Part shown: piece after piece, positions 20,430-31,305 of the stretch | How positions within the stretch are numbered: the first letter of the stretch is position 1 | Layout: each line of letters begins with the position of its first letter | Origin: Rebecca billardiae RCC1528 | Lineage: Eukaryota; Haptophyta | DNA: 64,000 bases | Assembly: GCA_965240325.2 (NCBI GenBank) | Contig: OZ251222.1 | Coordinates: forward strand, 868,001 to 932,000 | Direction: 5' to 3' | Notes under the pieces: generated by a model | Databases searched by the model: none | The model's input: only the letters and a program-made list of their open reading frames with translations | Told to the model about the DNA's origin: nothing | Made by a program: the position numbers and the translations under genes

Positions 20430-20910
20430 GATGAGCCGGATGCGCCCGGAGCTCGCGCGGCTGAAGGGCGAGCTCAAGCACGCGAGCTCGCGCCTCGACG
20501 CCGAGCGCGAGCTCCTCCTCAACTCGGTCGACGGCGGCGCGGAGGTCCGGCAGCAGCGTGAGGACTCACAGACAGTGTGAGTGAGCCGCGCGCAGCGGCT
20601 CAGCCTGCCGCTGGCAGCCGCCGTCTTCGAGGCCGACGCGGCGGAGGAGGCGGCGGGCGAGCACGGCGGCGCGGTGGAGCAGGCGCGCACGCGCGGCGGC
20701 AGGCGCGACGCGCCGCTCGCCTCGTTCCACCGCCCCGAGCTCCGCTCGGTCGGTCTCGGTGCGCGGCTGCGCAGCCGGCAGGCCGGCGGGCCAGCAGTCT
20801 GCAGTGGCGCGCGCTCTCGCTCTGCCGGCACGAGGCGTGCCGGCTGAGCGACCAGCGGCCCTTCGTCGAGCGCATGGCGCAGGGCGAGTACCTCAAGCAG
20901 GTGCGCCCGC
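20430..20910 (+). pseudogene. Possible multi-exon gene or gene remnant (coiled-coil fragment)
   Basis: Three short plus-strand stretches have coding character: MSRMRPELARLKGELKHASS with following ERELLLNSVDGGAEVRQQ (from 20431), LPLAAAVFEADAAEEAAGEH (about 20605-20780) and WRALSLCRHEACRLSDQRPF to EYLKQ (about 20804-20900). The last ends exactly at CAG followed by GTGCGC, the donor consensus of this genome, and is preceded by TGCAG. I could not join the pieces into one continuous frame with confidence, nor find a stop-bounded final exon. It may be a real gene with small exons or a decayed one. No family was recognised. Confidence 0.25.
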
Positions 20911-21099
20911 TCGCGCGCACGCGCCGGCTCGCGCCGCGCCAGCGCCTCTCGCCCTGCCTGCGCGCGCGCGCCGGCCGCTAGTCCCCGCGGCGGCCCGCGG
21001 CGACAGTCCTCGGCCCGCCGGCCCGGTGGGCGGCAGTGACTGAGTTGGCGGTGGCAGCTCAGGCGAACTGTTACACATGTCAGACTGAGACAGCAGCCG

Positions 21100-21166
21100 A
21101 CGGAGGGTGCACCGCGGGCCCCGAACTACGTTCGTTCTACGGAAAAAGACCGCGGAACGCGGTCAT
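21100..21166 (+). repeat. Short hairpin repeat, copy 1 (GACCGCG-GAA-CGCGGTC)
   Basis: About 67 bases beginning ACGGAGGGTGCACCGCGGGC and ending in a perfect 7-bp hairpin with a GAA loop. Copies occur at 36770-36843 (plus) and 52790-52849 (minus). All keep the GCGGGCCC core, the ACGTTC-like middle and the terminal hairpin. Confidence 0.8.
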
Positions 21167-21454
21167 ATAGCCTGTCGATCATCTAATCGTCTCTGTAGTC
21201 CGTGTGTACGTCATCGTCATCGACATCATGATACATCATCATCCGCTCGTAAAGTCATAATGGCCGAATCATTTAGCAGTTACGACTGCGCTCAAATACA
21301 TATAATATATACGCGGGCGGCAGCGGCGCTACGGTCGCGGGTATACTACGGCGTAAGCCGGTAGTCGTAGCATCACTCCATCAGGAGCCCGCAGCGCGAG
21401 GCACGTGTAAGACGTGTGCGTCGGCACGGTAACGCCGCCTGCTGCACTTCAAGG

Positions 21455-24255
21455 TCAGAGAGGCTCCGCATTCGATTTGTAGGATGACGACACTGTGTTG
21501 AACGTTGTCAGCCGTGTTGGCGACGGCGGCCGCGGGCCGATCCTGTCCGCGGCGGCGGTGTCCACGTCGCGCTTGACGCTCAGCAGTCGCCTGAGCTCGT
21601 CCTCGACCACCTGCAGGCCCTGCGGCGTCTTGTCCACGCACATCGTGAGCCCGGCGCACTCGAACTCGACGCGATCCGGACTCCCCGACGGATCGCCCGT
21701 CATCCCGATGATCACGCCACCAAAGCCGCGGGCGCGCAGCTCCATCGTGGCCTCGATGCCTCCCATGATCGGCATCTGAAGGCCGGGAGCGGCGCAGCAG
21801 CGCGGCGCGCGGGCACGGGGAGGGCGGGCGCGCTCGTGAGCACGCGCAGCGCGTCGCGCGCGCGCGCGCGCACGCACGCGCGCCTGAGCTGCCGGCAGGG
21901 CAGCGCGCACCTGATTGTCCATCAGCACGACGTCAAAGGGCGGCTCGCCCGCGGCCGCGCGCCGCTCGACCGTGGCGATGGCCTCGCGCCCGTCCGCGGC
22001 GACGACGACAGTCGTCGCCGCCGGGTCTGGGAAGAGACGGATGCCGAGCGTGAGCTGCAGCATGGCGTCGTCCTCGACGTGCAGGCAGATGAGGGGTGCC
22101 GCCGTGCCGGTCGTCGCGGGGTGCGGCGAGCCGGCGTCGTCCGCTGCGGGAGCGCCCTGTGCCAGCCTGCTCAGGCGCAATTCTGACGCCGACCCATGGC
22201 CGCGAGACCCCCGGCCAAATTCGAGGAATGTCGGAGCGAATTTCCGCGGCGAGCGCCCGGGCGCGTCTTCAGACGTGTCCTCCAGCCTCTGCAGCCTGAG
22301 CACCATCTCGAAGCTCGTCCCCAGCCCACTCCCGTCCGAGAGCAGCCGCAGCTCCGAGTCGCCGTGCAGGGTGAGGATGTGTCGGACGATGCTGAGCCCG
22401 AGCCCGGTGCCGCCGTTGCCCTGCAGCTGGCCGCGGCCCACCTGCGCGAACGCCTCGCCCGTGCGCAGCTGCTCGAGCTCGTCGGCCGAGAGCCCGACGC
22501 CGGAGTCCTGCACGGTGATGATCAGCGGCGGAGCGGCCGCAGCCGCCGAGGGCGCGGCGACGTTGGCAGGCGCCTCGGGCTGTTCCGCCAAGCCCTCGCG
22601 CACGCGCAGCGTGATCGCGCCGCCGGCGTCGGTGAACTTGATCGCGTTGGAGATGCCGTTGCTCAGGCACTGCAGCAGCCGGCGGCTGTCGCCCAGGTAG
22701 CGCGCGTGTGCCAGGCGAGGTGGGAGCGGCTCGGACGCGAAGCGCAGCCCCTTGCTCTCCGCGAGCGCGCCAAACGCCACCTCGGCATCCTCCAGCATCC
22801 GCCCGAGCGAGAACGGCGCCTGCACCAGCTCGAGCCGCCCGCTGTCGATCCGCTCGAAGTCGAGCATGTCCGAAACGATCCCCTCCATCAGCCGCGTGCA
22901 CGTCTCGACGGCCGAGAGCGCGCGCAGCACTGGCGCGGCGTCCAGCGTGGTGCGCCCGTCCATCCCCGCCAGCACGTCCACCATGTTGTGCACGGAGAGC
23001 ATCGGCGAGCGAAGGTCTGCGCACGGCGCGCGGCGAGCACGGCCGCGCGGTCTCACCGCCGCGCCGCCGGCGAGAGCCGGCAGGCGCGCTCGCGTGCGCG
23101 CGCAGCGGGTGCGACAATTGGAGCACGCGCGCACGAGTCGGGCGCATGCGCGCGCGCACCGTGCATCACCACGCGGACCAGCTTGGAGCGCGCGTCCTTG
23201 GCGGCCGAGAGCCGCGACGCGTGCGTGCGCGCCTCGAGCTCGACTCGCTTCATCTCCTCCCACGCGCGCGCGCCTCTCCGCACCGCGCGCTTGTAGGACC
23301 ACTGCTTGCGCTCGGTCGTGATGCGGTGCGCGGTGGCCTTCAGCACGGCCACCGGTATGAACGTCACGACGGCGGCATGGCTCGTGAGCGGCGCAAAGTC
23401 CGTGGGCGAGATGAAGATCTCGCCCACGATCACCGCCACGACGATGAGGGTGCACGTGGTGGCGAACTGGACGAGCTGCATGCGCGTGAAGAGCCCGGCC
23501 GCCATGAACACCGCGCACATCTTCGCGCACATCGCCCAGCCAGCTCCGATTGTGCCGGCGACACCGAGCTCGAGCTCCTCCGTCACCGTCCCCGCGATTC
23601 GCGCCGCGAGCAGCGCCGTGCGCTCGGGCGTGAGGACGATCATGTTGACGGTCACCATCAGGAGCCACGAGATCAAGATGGTGTCCATCACGCGGAAGGA
23701 GACACGCGCGCGCACCCGCGGCACGCGCCACACCGCGGCGCACAACAGGAGGACCGGGTAGCCACACGCGTACGCGCCGATCTGCAGCACGCTCTTCAGC
23801 GATCCCAGGCCGGAGTGTGGGAGGCTGAGCTCGTGCGCGATGGTGACTGGGTATACCAACGCCGAGAAGGCGGTGATGAAGGCGTACGCGCGCGCATGCT
23901 CCCGCCGCATGTCCATTTCGAAGTCGCGCTCGAGATCTGGCTGCCGAAACGTGCACAGCCAGCTCAGCCTCGCGGCGGCCGCTGCCTCGAGGGGCGAGGG
24001 GGAGGCCGCTGCCTCGAGGGGCGAGGGGGAAGCCCCTGGCTCGCTGGCCGGCTCGATTCGCTCCGGGTCGGCGACCGCGTACACGACATCGGATGGAGTC
24101 GATCGATGGCCGTCAAGCGCATCGCCTGTCGACGCATCCACGCCTGCGGCTTCCGCGGGCACGATCGGCGAATGCGGCATGAACGGCCTGCGATGAAGCA
24201 TTCTCCTCGACCAAGAAGGGGCCACGCCGACGGGATTTTGTCCACCCTTCGGCAT
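21455..24255 (-). CDS. Membrane-bound hybrid sensor histidine kinase with C-terminal receiver domain
   Basis: Three exons, 24255-23160, 23016-21911 and 21775-21455, giving 840 aa from the ATG at 24255 (the frame is open a little further, to a TTG at 24387). The introns (143 and 135 nt, both GTGCGC donors) were placed by domain continuity. The first restores the H box as VVMHDLRSPML (His about 365); the second restores the receiver as VLMDNQMPIMGG (phospho-acceptor Asp about 732). About six hydrophobic segments form an N-terminal membrane sensor region. The kinase has N box NGISNAIKFTD, G1 DSGVGLS and G2 GTGLGLSIV. The receiver starts HVEDDAMLQLTLG and retains the Lys in CVDKTP. All phosphorelay residues are present. 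The ligand is unknown. Confidence 0.92.
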
Positions 24256-25388
24256 GGGTAGTGAACAAGTGCTTGAGAAGTGGTTACTACTATGGTAGTA
24301 GTACGGCTCTTGGTAGTAGTACCGAATAACGTCTTCAATATCTTCAGCTGGGAGATTTGGAAACGAGATCTCGGGCGACGATCTCAAACAATAACGGACG
24401 TATCCCCATAGTATTTATTCCTTCCATCTTTCCATATCTCCTTCAGTCCTTCTAGTTGTATTCGTCAATATTTGCGGTTGACGTGATCGGTGGTCATCAT
24501 GCGGTTAATCAATGTGCTCGATACTCTCGATAATTGCAAGGCAGGGTAGGGCTGGAGGCTTCGGCCGCCAGTCTGATCACCCGGAGCCCGTTATAAAGGG
24601 GAATAATTTCATACACTGCACGCTTTGGTTCAGTACCCAATGGTGTAAGAAGTGAGTAAGTGAATGGGCACCGGTATCGCAAGTGCTTCGATGCGTCGCT
24701 TCTTCCCGCCCGTCATCACGAGTGAGTGCGGGGAGATCCCCAGCCTGGGCAGCAAGAGAAGGCGGCTCGCCTCGCCGAGCAATGCTGCCCACAATCCCGC
24801 GCCGCGCGTGCGCACGCGCCTCCCGGGTTAGTTTTGGGGTGGGGTCGTTTGGGGTCATTTTCAAACGCGCCTGGCGCGAGCATGTGTGGCCGCGGCGACC
24901 AGAACGGGCCCCAGCACGGGTGCCTTACTGCGACACGGGCGTCCTCCGGCTTGTCCTCGACGGCGAGGGCGAGGGGTGCCCATCTTGCATCCGTCCAAGC
25001 CTCTCCGCGAGGGATGGTTTTGGCAGTTGATGCCACCCCAAAACTAGTAACCCAGCCCGGCCGGAACTCAATGACAGGTCTGCACCGTCGCAAGGCATGC
25101 CAATTATGTGAGCATAGCCGTCAGAAGGTGTTCCCGATGCCCATCGGCGGACGTCGCCCGTGGTCCGCCGTAGACCATCAGCACCGGCGCGCTGGCTCCG
25201 CAGCACGAGGACGTCAGCCGACGTGGACGTGGACGTGCCGCAGACGTGAGAGTGGTCGATAAACAGTCAAAAGGGATAAGCTGTCACTTGACCGCTCACC
25301 CGCGCGTACGACCGCGCCAACCTGCCTACGCCACCCCTCGGTGACCCGGCCGTGGCGCTGGGGCCCTCGATCGCCCTGGACGGGCAAC
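24256..25388. other. Spacer upstream of the histidine kinase, no gene recognised
   Basis: AT-richer sequence near the kinase start (24260-24560) is followed by a moderately GC-rich stretch whose open frames on both strands lack recognisable domains or good ATGs. The word TAGTAGTA recurs around 24290-24320. Nothing is supported beyond this. Confidence 0.4.
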
Positions 25389-26051
25389 ATGCACGCCCGC
25401 ACGTTGCTCGTGTTGCGCGCTCGGGCGCCCGGCCGCCGCCGCGCAGGCACCGGATTTCCGGCCACGCAGGAGGCTGGCCCTGCTTCTCCACAGGGAAAAA
25501 CCGCCGGCCCCCGCCGGCGGCGCAAGGGAGGTCGTGGCGTGCCTCCTACTGCTCCCCCGCGGACCGCCCAGCACGCAGCGCGCACGCCGGCCTCGCCGGT
25601 GCGCCCGCCCGCCGCGCAGGGCTCGGACGCTGAGGCGCTGCAGGCGAACGACGAGCAGCAGCACTCTCAGAAGCGGAAGAAGAAGCCCCGGCGTGGGAAG
25701 CGCGGGCAACGGCGCGACGCCGAGGGCCGACGGATTCGTTCTCCATCGAGCCGTCGCTCCTCGACGCGCCGCGCCGTCAAGGAACGCCAGGCGCGCAAGG
25801 CGGCGCGCCTGGCACCGACCGCTGCACCCACGCCAGTCCCTGCTGCCCCGCTCCACGAGGACCGAGACTCGCCCCCGGGCGACGACTTGGACGACGAGGA
25901 GCTGCCGCAGCAGCGGACGAAGCGCACCCTGGACGACGCCGCAGCGCCAGCCGCCGCCAGCCAGCCAGCTGGCTCGAGCGGCAAGCGCGTACGCGACCGC
26001 CCGGGGAGCACGGGGCAGGTACGACCAGCTGCTAGTGCTACCAGCGGCTGA
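25389..26051 (+). CDS. Uncertain basic low-complexity protein
   Basis: 220 aa from the ATG at 25389. It is rich in Arg, Pro, Ala and Lys, with nuclear-localisation-like clusters (QKRKKKPRRGKRGQRR, RRAVKERQARKAARL) and an acidic patch (DDLDDEELPQQ). No domain is visible. It could be a nucleolar or DNA-binding low-complexity protein, a gag-like remnant of a retroelement, or a chance GC-rich frame. A dispersed repeat begins 80 bases downstream, which favours caution. Confidence 0.25.
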   Translation: MHARTLLVLRARAPGRRRAGTGFPATQEAGPASPQGKTAGPRRRRKGGRGVPPTAPPRTAQHAARTPASPVRPPAAQGSDAEALQANDEQQHSQKRKKKPRRGKRGQRRDAEGRRIRSPSSRRSSTRRAVKERQARKAARLAPTAAPTPVPAAPLHEDRDSPPGDDLDDEELPQQRTKRTLDDAAAPAAASQPAGSSGKRVRDRPGSTGQVRPAASATSG

Positions 26052-26132
26052 GACTGCCAGCTGACATCCGGACCTGCACCATCGCCCTCGCTCGGGGCAC
26101 AGCAGGGCCATGCGAGCCGCGCAGCGCAGGTG

Positions 26133-26290
26133 GATCGCGCTCCAGCAGCTCAAGGCCGCGCTCAAGCTTTACGATCGCGGTGCAGGCTATGCTCTGCCAC
26201 CAACGCCGACTTCGTGTCGACGATCGGGCACTGCCGCCGACGAATCAGGAGACCCGCGTCGTCCTACCTGTGTCGTTAAATCATAGAATG
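26133..26290 (+). repeat. About 150-bp dispersed repeat ending TTAAATCATAGAATG, copy 1
   Basis: The segment from GATCGCGCTCCAGCA to TTAAATCATAGAATG recurs at 34199-34347 with small indels. Its 3' end recurs inverted at 54483-54543. A terminal AATTCTATGATTT word also lies at 29727-29739 near the GT61-like start. This copy ends 44 bases before the BCS1 ATG, so it probably contributes to that gene's promoter or leader. Confidence 0.75.
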
Positions 26291-26334
26291 GGTCCAGTCC
26301 TATTAAAGTCCTTCAACCAGATCGGACTGGCGGA

Positions 26335-27843
26335 ATGATGACGCCGGTCGGCGATGGCGACGTGCCGCCGGCGCCAGCAGCGCCGGCGGCAGGCGACATC
26401 GCGCTGGGCCCCATCAAGTTTGGCTCGATGTCGCAGCTAGACCTGAGCAACAACCCGTACTTCTCGGCCGGCTTCGGCCTGGGCATCCTCGGCACGGGCC
26501 TCGCGCTCATGCGTGGCGCGTCGCGGACGGCGGTGATGCTCGCGCAGCGCCACTTCCTCGTGACGCTCGAGGTGACGAGCAAGGACCGGAGCTACCCGTG
26601 GGTGCTCAACCTGCTGACCTCGCAAGCCGGCGCGCGCACGACCATGGGGCAGCACCTCAGCGTCGACACCGTCGTGCAGAAGCACGCGTCCGGCCGCGTG
26701 ACGACGCGATTCGACTTCCAGCCGTGCCCGGGCCGGCACGTGCTCCTCTACCGCTCGCGGTACATGCTGGTGGAGCGCACGCGCGAGCAGCAGACGGTGG
26801 ACCTGCAGACCGGCAAGCCGTGGGAGTGCCTCAAGCTCACGACCATCGGCCGCAGCCGCGCCGTCTTCGAGGACTTCCTCAACGACGCCGCGCAGCTCGC
26901 CGACACGCGCGAGGAGCACACCACGACCATCTACACCAACTGGGGCACGGAGTGGCGGCCGTTCGGCGTGCCACGGCGGCGGCGGCCGATCGGCTCGGTC
27001 GTGCTGGACGACGGCGTGGCCGAGTCCGTCCTCGCCGACGTGCGCGAGTTCCTCGGCTCCTCGCAGTGGTACATCGACCGAGGCATCCCGTACCGGCGCG
27101 GCTACCTGCTGCACGGCCCGCCCGGCTCCGGCAAGTCCTCGTTCATCGCCGCGCTCGCGGGCGAGATCGGGTACGACATCTGCGTGCTCAACCTGTCCGA
27201 GGGCGGGCTGACGGACGACCGGCTCGCGCACGCGCTCTCGACGCTCCCGCCCAGCTCGCTCGTCCTCCTCGAGGACGTGGACGCCGCGTTCGTGCAGCGC
27301 GAGGGCAACGAGCGGCACCGAAGTTTCGTCACCTTCTCCGGGCTGCTCAACACGCTCGACGGCGTCGCGGCGGGCGAGGAGCGCATCGTCTTCATGACGA
27401 CGAACCACATCGAGCGGCTCGACCCGGCGCTCGTGCGCCCGGGGCGGGTCGACGTCATCCGCCGGATCGGCGACGCCTCCGCCTCGCAGATGGAGCGCAT
27501 GTTCCAAAAGTTCTTCCCGCCGACCGAGCCGGAGCACGCGGACGGCGCGCGCCAGTTTGCGGCCATGCTCCAGGGGCAGGCGGTGAGCATGGCGATGCTG
27601 CAGGGTTTCTTCCTGACGCACAAGGGGAGCGCGGCGGAGGCGCTTGCGCACGTGCCCGAGCTGCAGCGCGAGATCGCTGAGCTTGCAATCATGCAGGCGC
27701 AGCTGCGTGACGCACGTGTGTCGCTGCAAGCAGCAGATGACGCCGCCGCGGGCTCCGACGACGGGAAACGCGGTGACGCGGATGGCGGCGGTGGCGGTCG
27801 GGGCGATGCACGTGCTCCAGAGTATCCACCCAGACCTCTTTAG
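26335..27843 (+). CDS. BCS1: BCS1-type AAA+ ATPase, mitochondrial inner-membrane chaperone
   Basis: 502 aa, single exon, start at the ATG at 26335. A single N-terminal hydrophobic segment (NPYFSAGFGLGILGTGLALM, about residues 40-60) is followed by the BCS1-specific domain (about 60-220, including FNDAAQ-like helices and TIYTNWGTEWRPFG) and one AAA+ module. Walker A is GPPGSGKS from G261, Walker B is LVLLEDVDAAF with D314, sensor 1 is MTTNH and the arginine-finger region is PALVRPGRVDV. The one-span N-terminus plus BCS1_N plus AAA order matches mitochondrial BCS1, which translocates the folded Rieske iron-sulfur protein across the inner membrane for complex III assembly. The C-terminus has a low-complexity acidic/glycine tail. 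Confidence 0.92.
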   Translation: MMTPVGDGDVPPAPAAPAAGDIALGPIKFGSMSQLDLSNNPYFSAGFGLGILGTGLALMRGASRTAVMLAQRHFLVTLEVTSKDRSYPWVLNLLTSQAGARTTMGQHLSVDTVVQKHASGRVTTRFDFQPCPGRHVLLYRSRYMLVERTREQQTVDLQTGKPWECLKLTTIGRSRAVFEDFLNDAAQLADTREEHTTTIYTNWGTEWRPFGVPRRRRPIGSVVLDDGVAESVLADVREFLGSSQWYIDRGIPYRRGYLLHGPPGSGKSSFIAALAGEIGYDICVLNLSEGGLTDDRLAHALSTLPPSSLVLLEDVDAAFVQREGNERHRSFVTFSGLLNTLDGVAAGEERIVFMTTNHIERLDPALVRPGRVDVIRRIGDASASQMERMFQKFFPPTEPEHADGARQFAAMLQGQAVSMAMLQGFFLTHKGSAAEALAHVPELQREIAELAIMQAQLRDARVSLQAADDAAAGSDDGKRGDADGGGGGRGDARAPEYPPRPL

Positions 27844-28186
27844 ACGCCTCGTCACTCGTCATCGTCAGAATCGTCGTCAGCAAACTGTTGCATGAGCACC
27901 GAGTGCCCTGGCCACTGGGCCTCGGGCCCGGGGCCGTCGGAGCGCTGCACGAGTCGGCCGAGTAAGTACTATTATTATAAGTCGGTGCGCGTCGTATCAT
28001 AGTATTCGCGTCTGCTGCGGCTGAAATCATCAGCAGTGCGTAGAGTATCATCATCATCCATCAATAATCATTGGCATTGGCAGTGTCACTGCTGGCAATG
28101 ACATTAATCATCGCGGCGGCCCGCCGGGCCCGGGCGCCCCACTGGTCGCACTGCCCGAGTGCCGCAAGTCGTGCGGCGCCGTCTGA
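27844..28186. other. Convergent intergenic spacer
   Basis: This spacer lies between the 3' ends of BCS1 and the GT61-like gene. No feature was recognised; several ATCATCATC runs occur near 28047-28070. Confidence 0.5.
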
Positions 28187-29710
28187 TCATGTGCAGCCAC
28201 GCGGCCTCCGCTGCCGCAGCGCCTGGCGGTACACCGACGGCAGCGACGCCGCCCGCAGCGGGAACGGCAGCGCCGGCAGCTTCTTGCGCGAGAGCGGGTG
28301 CAGCTGCGCCTCGATCCACCGCTCATAGTCGGACAGGACGCGCAGCCAGTCAACGCGCGCACAGCTGCCCTCGGCCGGGAGCACGCGGTCGAGAAGGTCG
28401 AGCAGCAGCTTCGGCTCGAGCGCGGCCGCGTGGTCGCCGCTCTCTGTCTCCGGCGCGTACCGCCTGAACCGCCCCGGCATCGCGCCCGGCACGCCCAGCG
28501 GCGCGTGCAGCTGGCCCGCGACGATGGCGCACGTGACCGTGAAGAGCGCGGTGTCGCCGTACGCGTCGTGCAGCGCGCCGTGCAGCTCGATCACGACCGA
28601 GCCTGGCGCCATGTACCGGCAGAGGTGCAGGCTGCTGCCAAACAGGCTGATCACCGCGCGCGCGCGCGCGAACAGGCCGAACTCGTGCCGCAGCGGCAGC
28701 TCGTGCACGTGCGCGCCCACGAACTGCAAGCCCGGGTGCGTGCGCGCCGCCCACGCGCGCACCGCCTTCTCAACGATGGGCTCGCGCAGCAAGCGGCGGC
28801 GGTTGGGCCAGCGCGCGGAGCGCACGAAGAGTAGGATGGGCGCATCGTCCCGCCCGAGCAGCTTCGCGCGCGCGCTCGGGCTGCGCAGCAGCATCGGCCG
28901 CGCGTGCGCCCGCAGGCTCGCTGTCACGGCCGAGTGCTCGAAAAACGGCCCGTTTTTCAGCCCGGCCAACAGCGTCACGCGGCCGCGCAGCGCGGGCGGC
29001 AAGCCACCGTATTGCATGCAGCAGGTGGAGACGCAGAGTGGTACCCACGGTGCCGACTCGAACGTCAGCCCGAGCCCCGCCTCATCCCCGCCGAAGAGGG
29101 CGGGCAGCTCCTGGAGCGCGCTCCGGCCGGGACCGCGCGGGGCGCTCGGGAGGTAGACCGTCAGCCGCCGCTTCCACCGCCCGCCCGTGCGCGGCGCGGC
29201 GAGCGTGCAGAAGAAGGCGAGAATGTACGTGTGCACGTGGCCGAAGAGCGCGGGCGTCTGCCGGTCGTGGCTGAAGGCCAGGGCCACAGCGCCGCCTCTG
29301 CCCGCGAGGGCATCCAGGGTGTTGTTGTGGAGAGGCGGCAAGAAGGTGCCACCCTTGTCGAGGCGGTCGGCGCAAATCGCCTTCTCGCCGCCGAAGACGT
29401 CGCGCGCATCGACGATGCGCTCGTACTGGCGCGGATCCAATATGTCCGTCAAACGCGCGCCCGCAATGGGCAACGGCGGCGATGTGGAGTTCCACGCGCG
29501 CACGCGCGTCACCCTGCAATCAACGGCAGTCGGCGGGTATTCCGGTGGGCGGAGCACACGGCAGCGTTTCGGGTACGGAAGGAGCGTGCTGGCGGGCACT
29601 GCTTGGTCGCCATGCCCGGACCCCACCCCCAGCCCTACGAGCACGACGGCGGCCAGTGGCGCGCTAGTCGTGACGTGGCAGCAACTTGAGGCCGTGCGGC
29701 CGGCGGCCAT
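28187..29710 (-). CDS. GT61-like glycosyltransferase (DUF563 type), signal-anchored
   Basis: 507 aa from the ATG at 29710; the frame also reaches a TTG at 29749, not used. A hydrophobic N-terminal segment (APLAAVVLVGLGVGS) suggests a signal anchor. The C-terminal half has the GT61/DUF563 pattern: ILLFVRSARWPNRRRLL (Arg-rich motif near the nucleotide-sugar site), then QFVGAHVHELPLRHEFGLFARARAVISLFGSSLH and YMAPGSVVIELHGAL. A Golgi enzyme adding xylose, arabinose or GlcNAc-type residues is typical of this family; the donor here cannot be predicted. A Cys-containing middle (VSTCCMQYGG) is lineage-specific. Confidence is moderate because motifs are matched by pattern only. Confidence 0.7.
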   Translation of the reverse strand: MAAGRTASSCCHVTTSAPLAAVVLVGLGVGSGHGDQAVPASTLLPYPKRCRVLRPPEYPPTAVDCRVTRVRAWNSTSPPLPIAGARLTDILDPRQYERIVDARDVFGGEKAICADRLDKGGTFLPPLHNNTLDALAGRGGAVALAFSHDRQTPALFGHVHTYILAFFCTLAAPRTGGRWKRRLTVYLPSAPRGPGRSALQELPALFGGDEAGLGLTFESAPWVPLCVSTCCMQYGGLPPALRGRVTLLAGLKNGPFFEHSAVTASLRAHARPMLLRSPSARAKLLGRDDAPILLFVRSARWPNRRRLLREPIVEKAVRAWAARTHPGLQFVGAHVHELPLRHEFGLFARARAVISLFGSSLHLCRYMAPGSVVIELHGALHDAYGDTALFTVTCAIVAGQLHAPLGVPGAMPGRFRRYAPETESGDHAAALEPKLLLDLLDRVLPAEGSCARVDWLRVLSDYERWIEAQLHPLSRKKLPALPFPLRAASLPSVYRQALRQRRPRGCT

Positions 29711-29832
29711 CGTTCGGTCGTTGACCAATTCTATGATTTCAAGCAGCAATTAAAACTGTCACCGGCTCACCGCCCATGAGGCCGTCGCCGATGGTGGCGC
29801 CGCCGGACGACTCATTCAGCCGTCCTATAAGT

Positions 29833-29835
<3 letters not shown>

Positions 29836-29924
<89 letters not shown>
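29836..29924. repeat. (TA)n microsatellite, about 44 units
   Basis: An uninterrupted alternating T-A run of nearly 90 bases, seen directly. It lies about 125 bases upstream of the GT61-like start codon. Confidence 0.97.
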
Positions 29925-29925
<1 letters not shown>

Positions 29926-31305
29926 TAAAACTGGGATGCCAGTCACGACGGGGGGTCCACGTACTCCATGTAGTACAGTGTATGTACGCCGCCAGTACAG
30001 GTGTGATGCCAGCGGCACCGCGCGCCTGGCATTATTCGCCGACGAACTGTAGTGCAACTTTATGACCTGGCGGCGTATGTCGCGGACACTAGTCATATAT
30101 ATATATCGCTCGCACTTCGTAGCAGCGCTTCAGGCGGCGTCAAGTGCTGGCGGCGATGGCAGTAGTGTAGTCGCACCTGCTGTGCACAAGTGCCATCGTC
30201 ATCGTGGCGGTGTAGTTACAGTTACATCAGAAATCAGTGATGCATGTTTGACGATCTCGTCCCCGTCGTCGTCCGTAGCTATTGGCTACTACCGCCAGCA
30301 CCGGGGCCCGCGGGCTCAGGAATCGCGCGTTGCTGATGTCGTACGGTAGTACTAGTATGTGGGGTTATTGGTGCAATAACTGATTGTCTAAGAGGACGAC
30401 AAGGACGCCGCGCGCCAGCGGCGCTGCTCATCAAGTCATCAGCTCCATCGGGCAGTCTACCGTACCATTACCTCAACGAGCTGCTGCCGGACAAACAGCC
30501 CGTCCGGGTTGTTCCGTCCCGGACAAGAAGATCTTCGTTTCGGGGCGGTGATCACGGCGGCATCTTGGCAAGTTCAGCCGCGGCGCGAGCGAAGGCTTGT
30601 GGCCGCATCGACTACCACGTGCGCCCCGCGTCGCCGGACGGCTGCGGCTCGCACGCGGGTGGCGCGTCGCGTGCACCGACCAACATGCATGCACCTTTCG
30701 GCAACTACCCGCCCACCCAGGGCCCGTTGATCTGGTGCTCGGGCGGCGGGACCACAACGCCCGCCGTCCGACCGCCCGGTCTTGCGGCGCTGCACTTAGT
30801 TACGGGGCTCATGTCGTCGGACGACCCCCGCCTGCGTCCCAACACCGAACACGCCCACTGTTATTAAGGGTTTTCACTTTCAGGGAAGGTCGTCGTCCCC
30901 ACGGCTAGCAGTGCTGCACCCGGGCGGTGGTGGAGGTTCAGTCGACGAGTTTCACGCACCTTGTCTCGTCGACGGCGAGCGGCATGCCCACCGCATCTGC
31001 TGCCGCTCGCCAAGGCATGAGGACACGTAAATCCGCCCACTGAGTAGCCGTAGGAACACACGTTGCCACACGCAGCCGCCTCGGCATCGACATGATATCG
31101 GTGACGGCGCACCTGCGATCAGCGCCGTAAGACTGCGCAGACGCGACGGTCAGCTTCGACTGAAGACGCTGACCGCGCACTGGCGGCCGCCCACCACCCG
31201 GCCACCGGGCCGGCGGCGTGGCACGGCCGCGGCAGGCCCCACGGCCAGCGGGCCAGAGTGTAGTCGGTCAAGGTGGTCGGCCCGTCGGGGGACTGGGCGG
31301 CAGCA
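29925..31305. other. Spacer, no gene recognised
   Basis: 1.4 kb of mixed composition. Open frames on either strand (for example around 30470-30910) lack domains, and most lack an ATG. A further short TATATATA run lies near 30094. Nothing else is supported. Confidence 0.45.

Noticed and set aside
22196-24261. Long plus-strand frames opposite the histidine kinase
   Set aside because: They are complementary to the kinase domain, whose motifs are all on the minus strand.
26133-26290. tRNA gene or tRNA-derived SINE head
   Set aside because: No cloverleaf or convincing A and B boxes could be laid out in the repeat.
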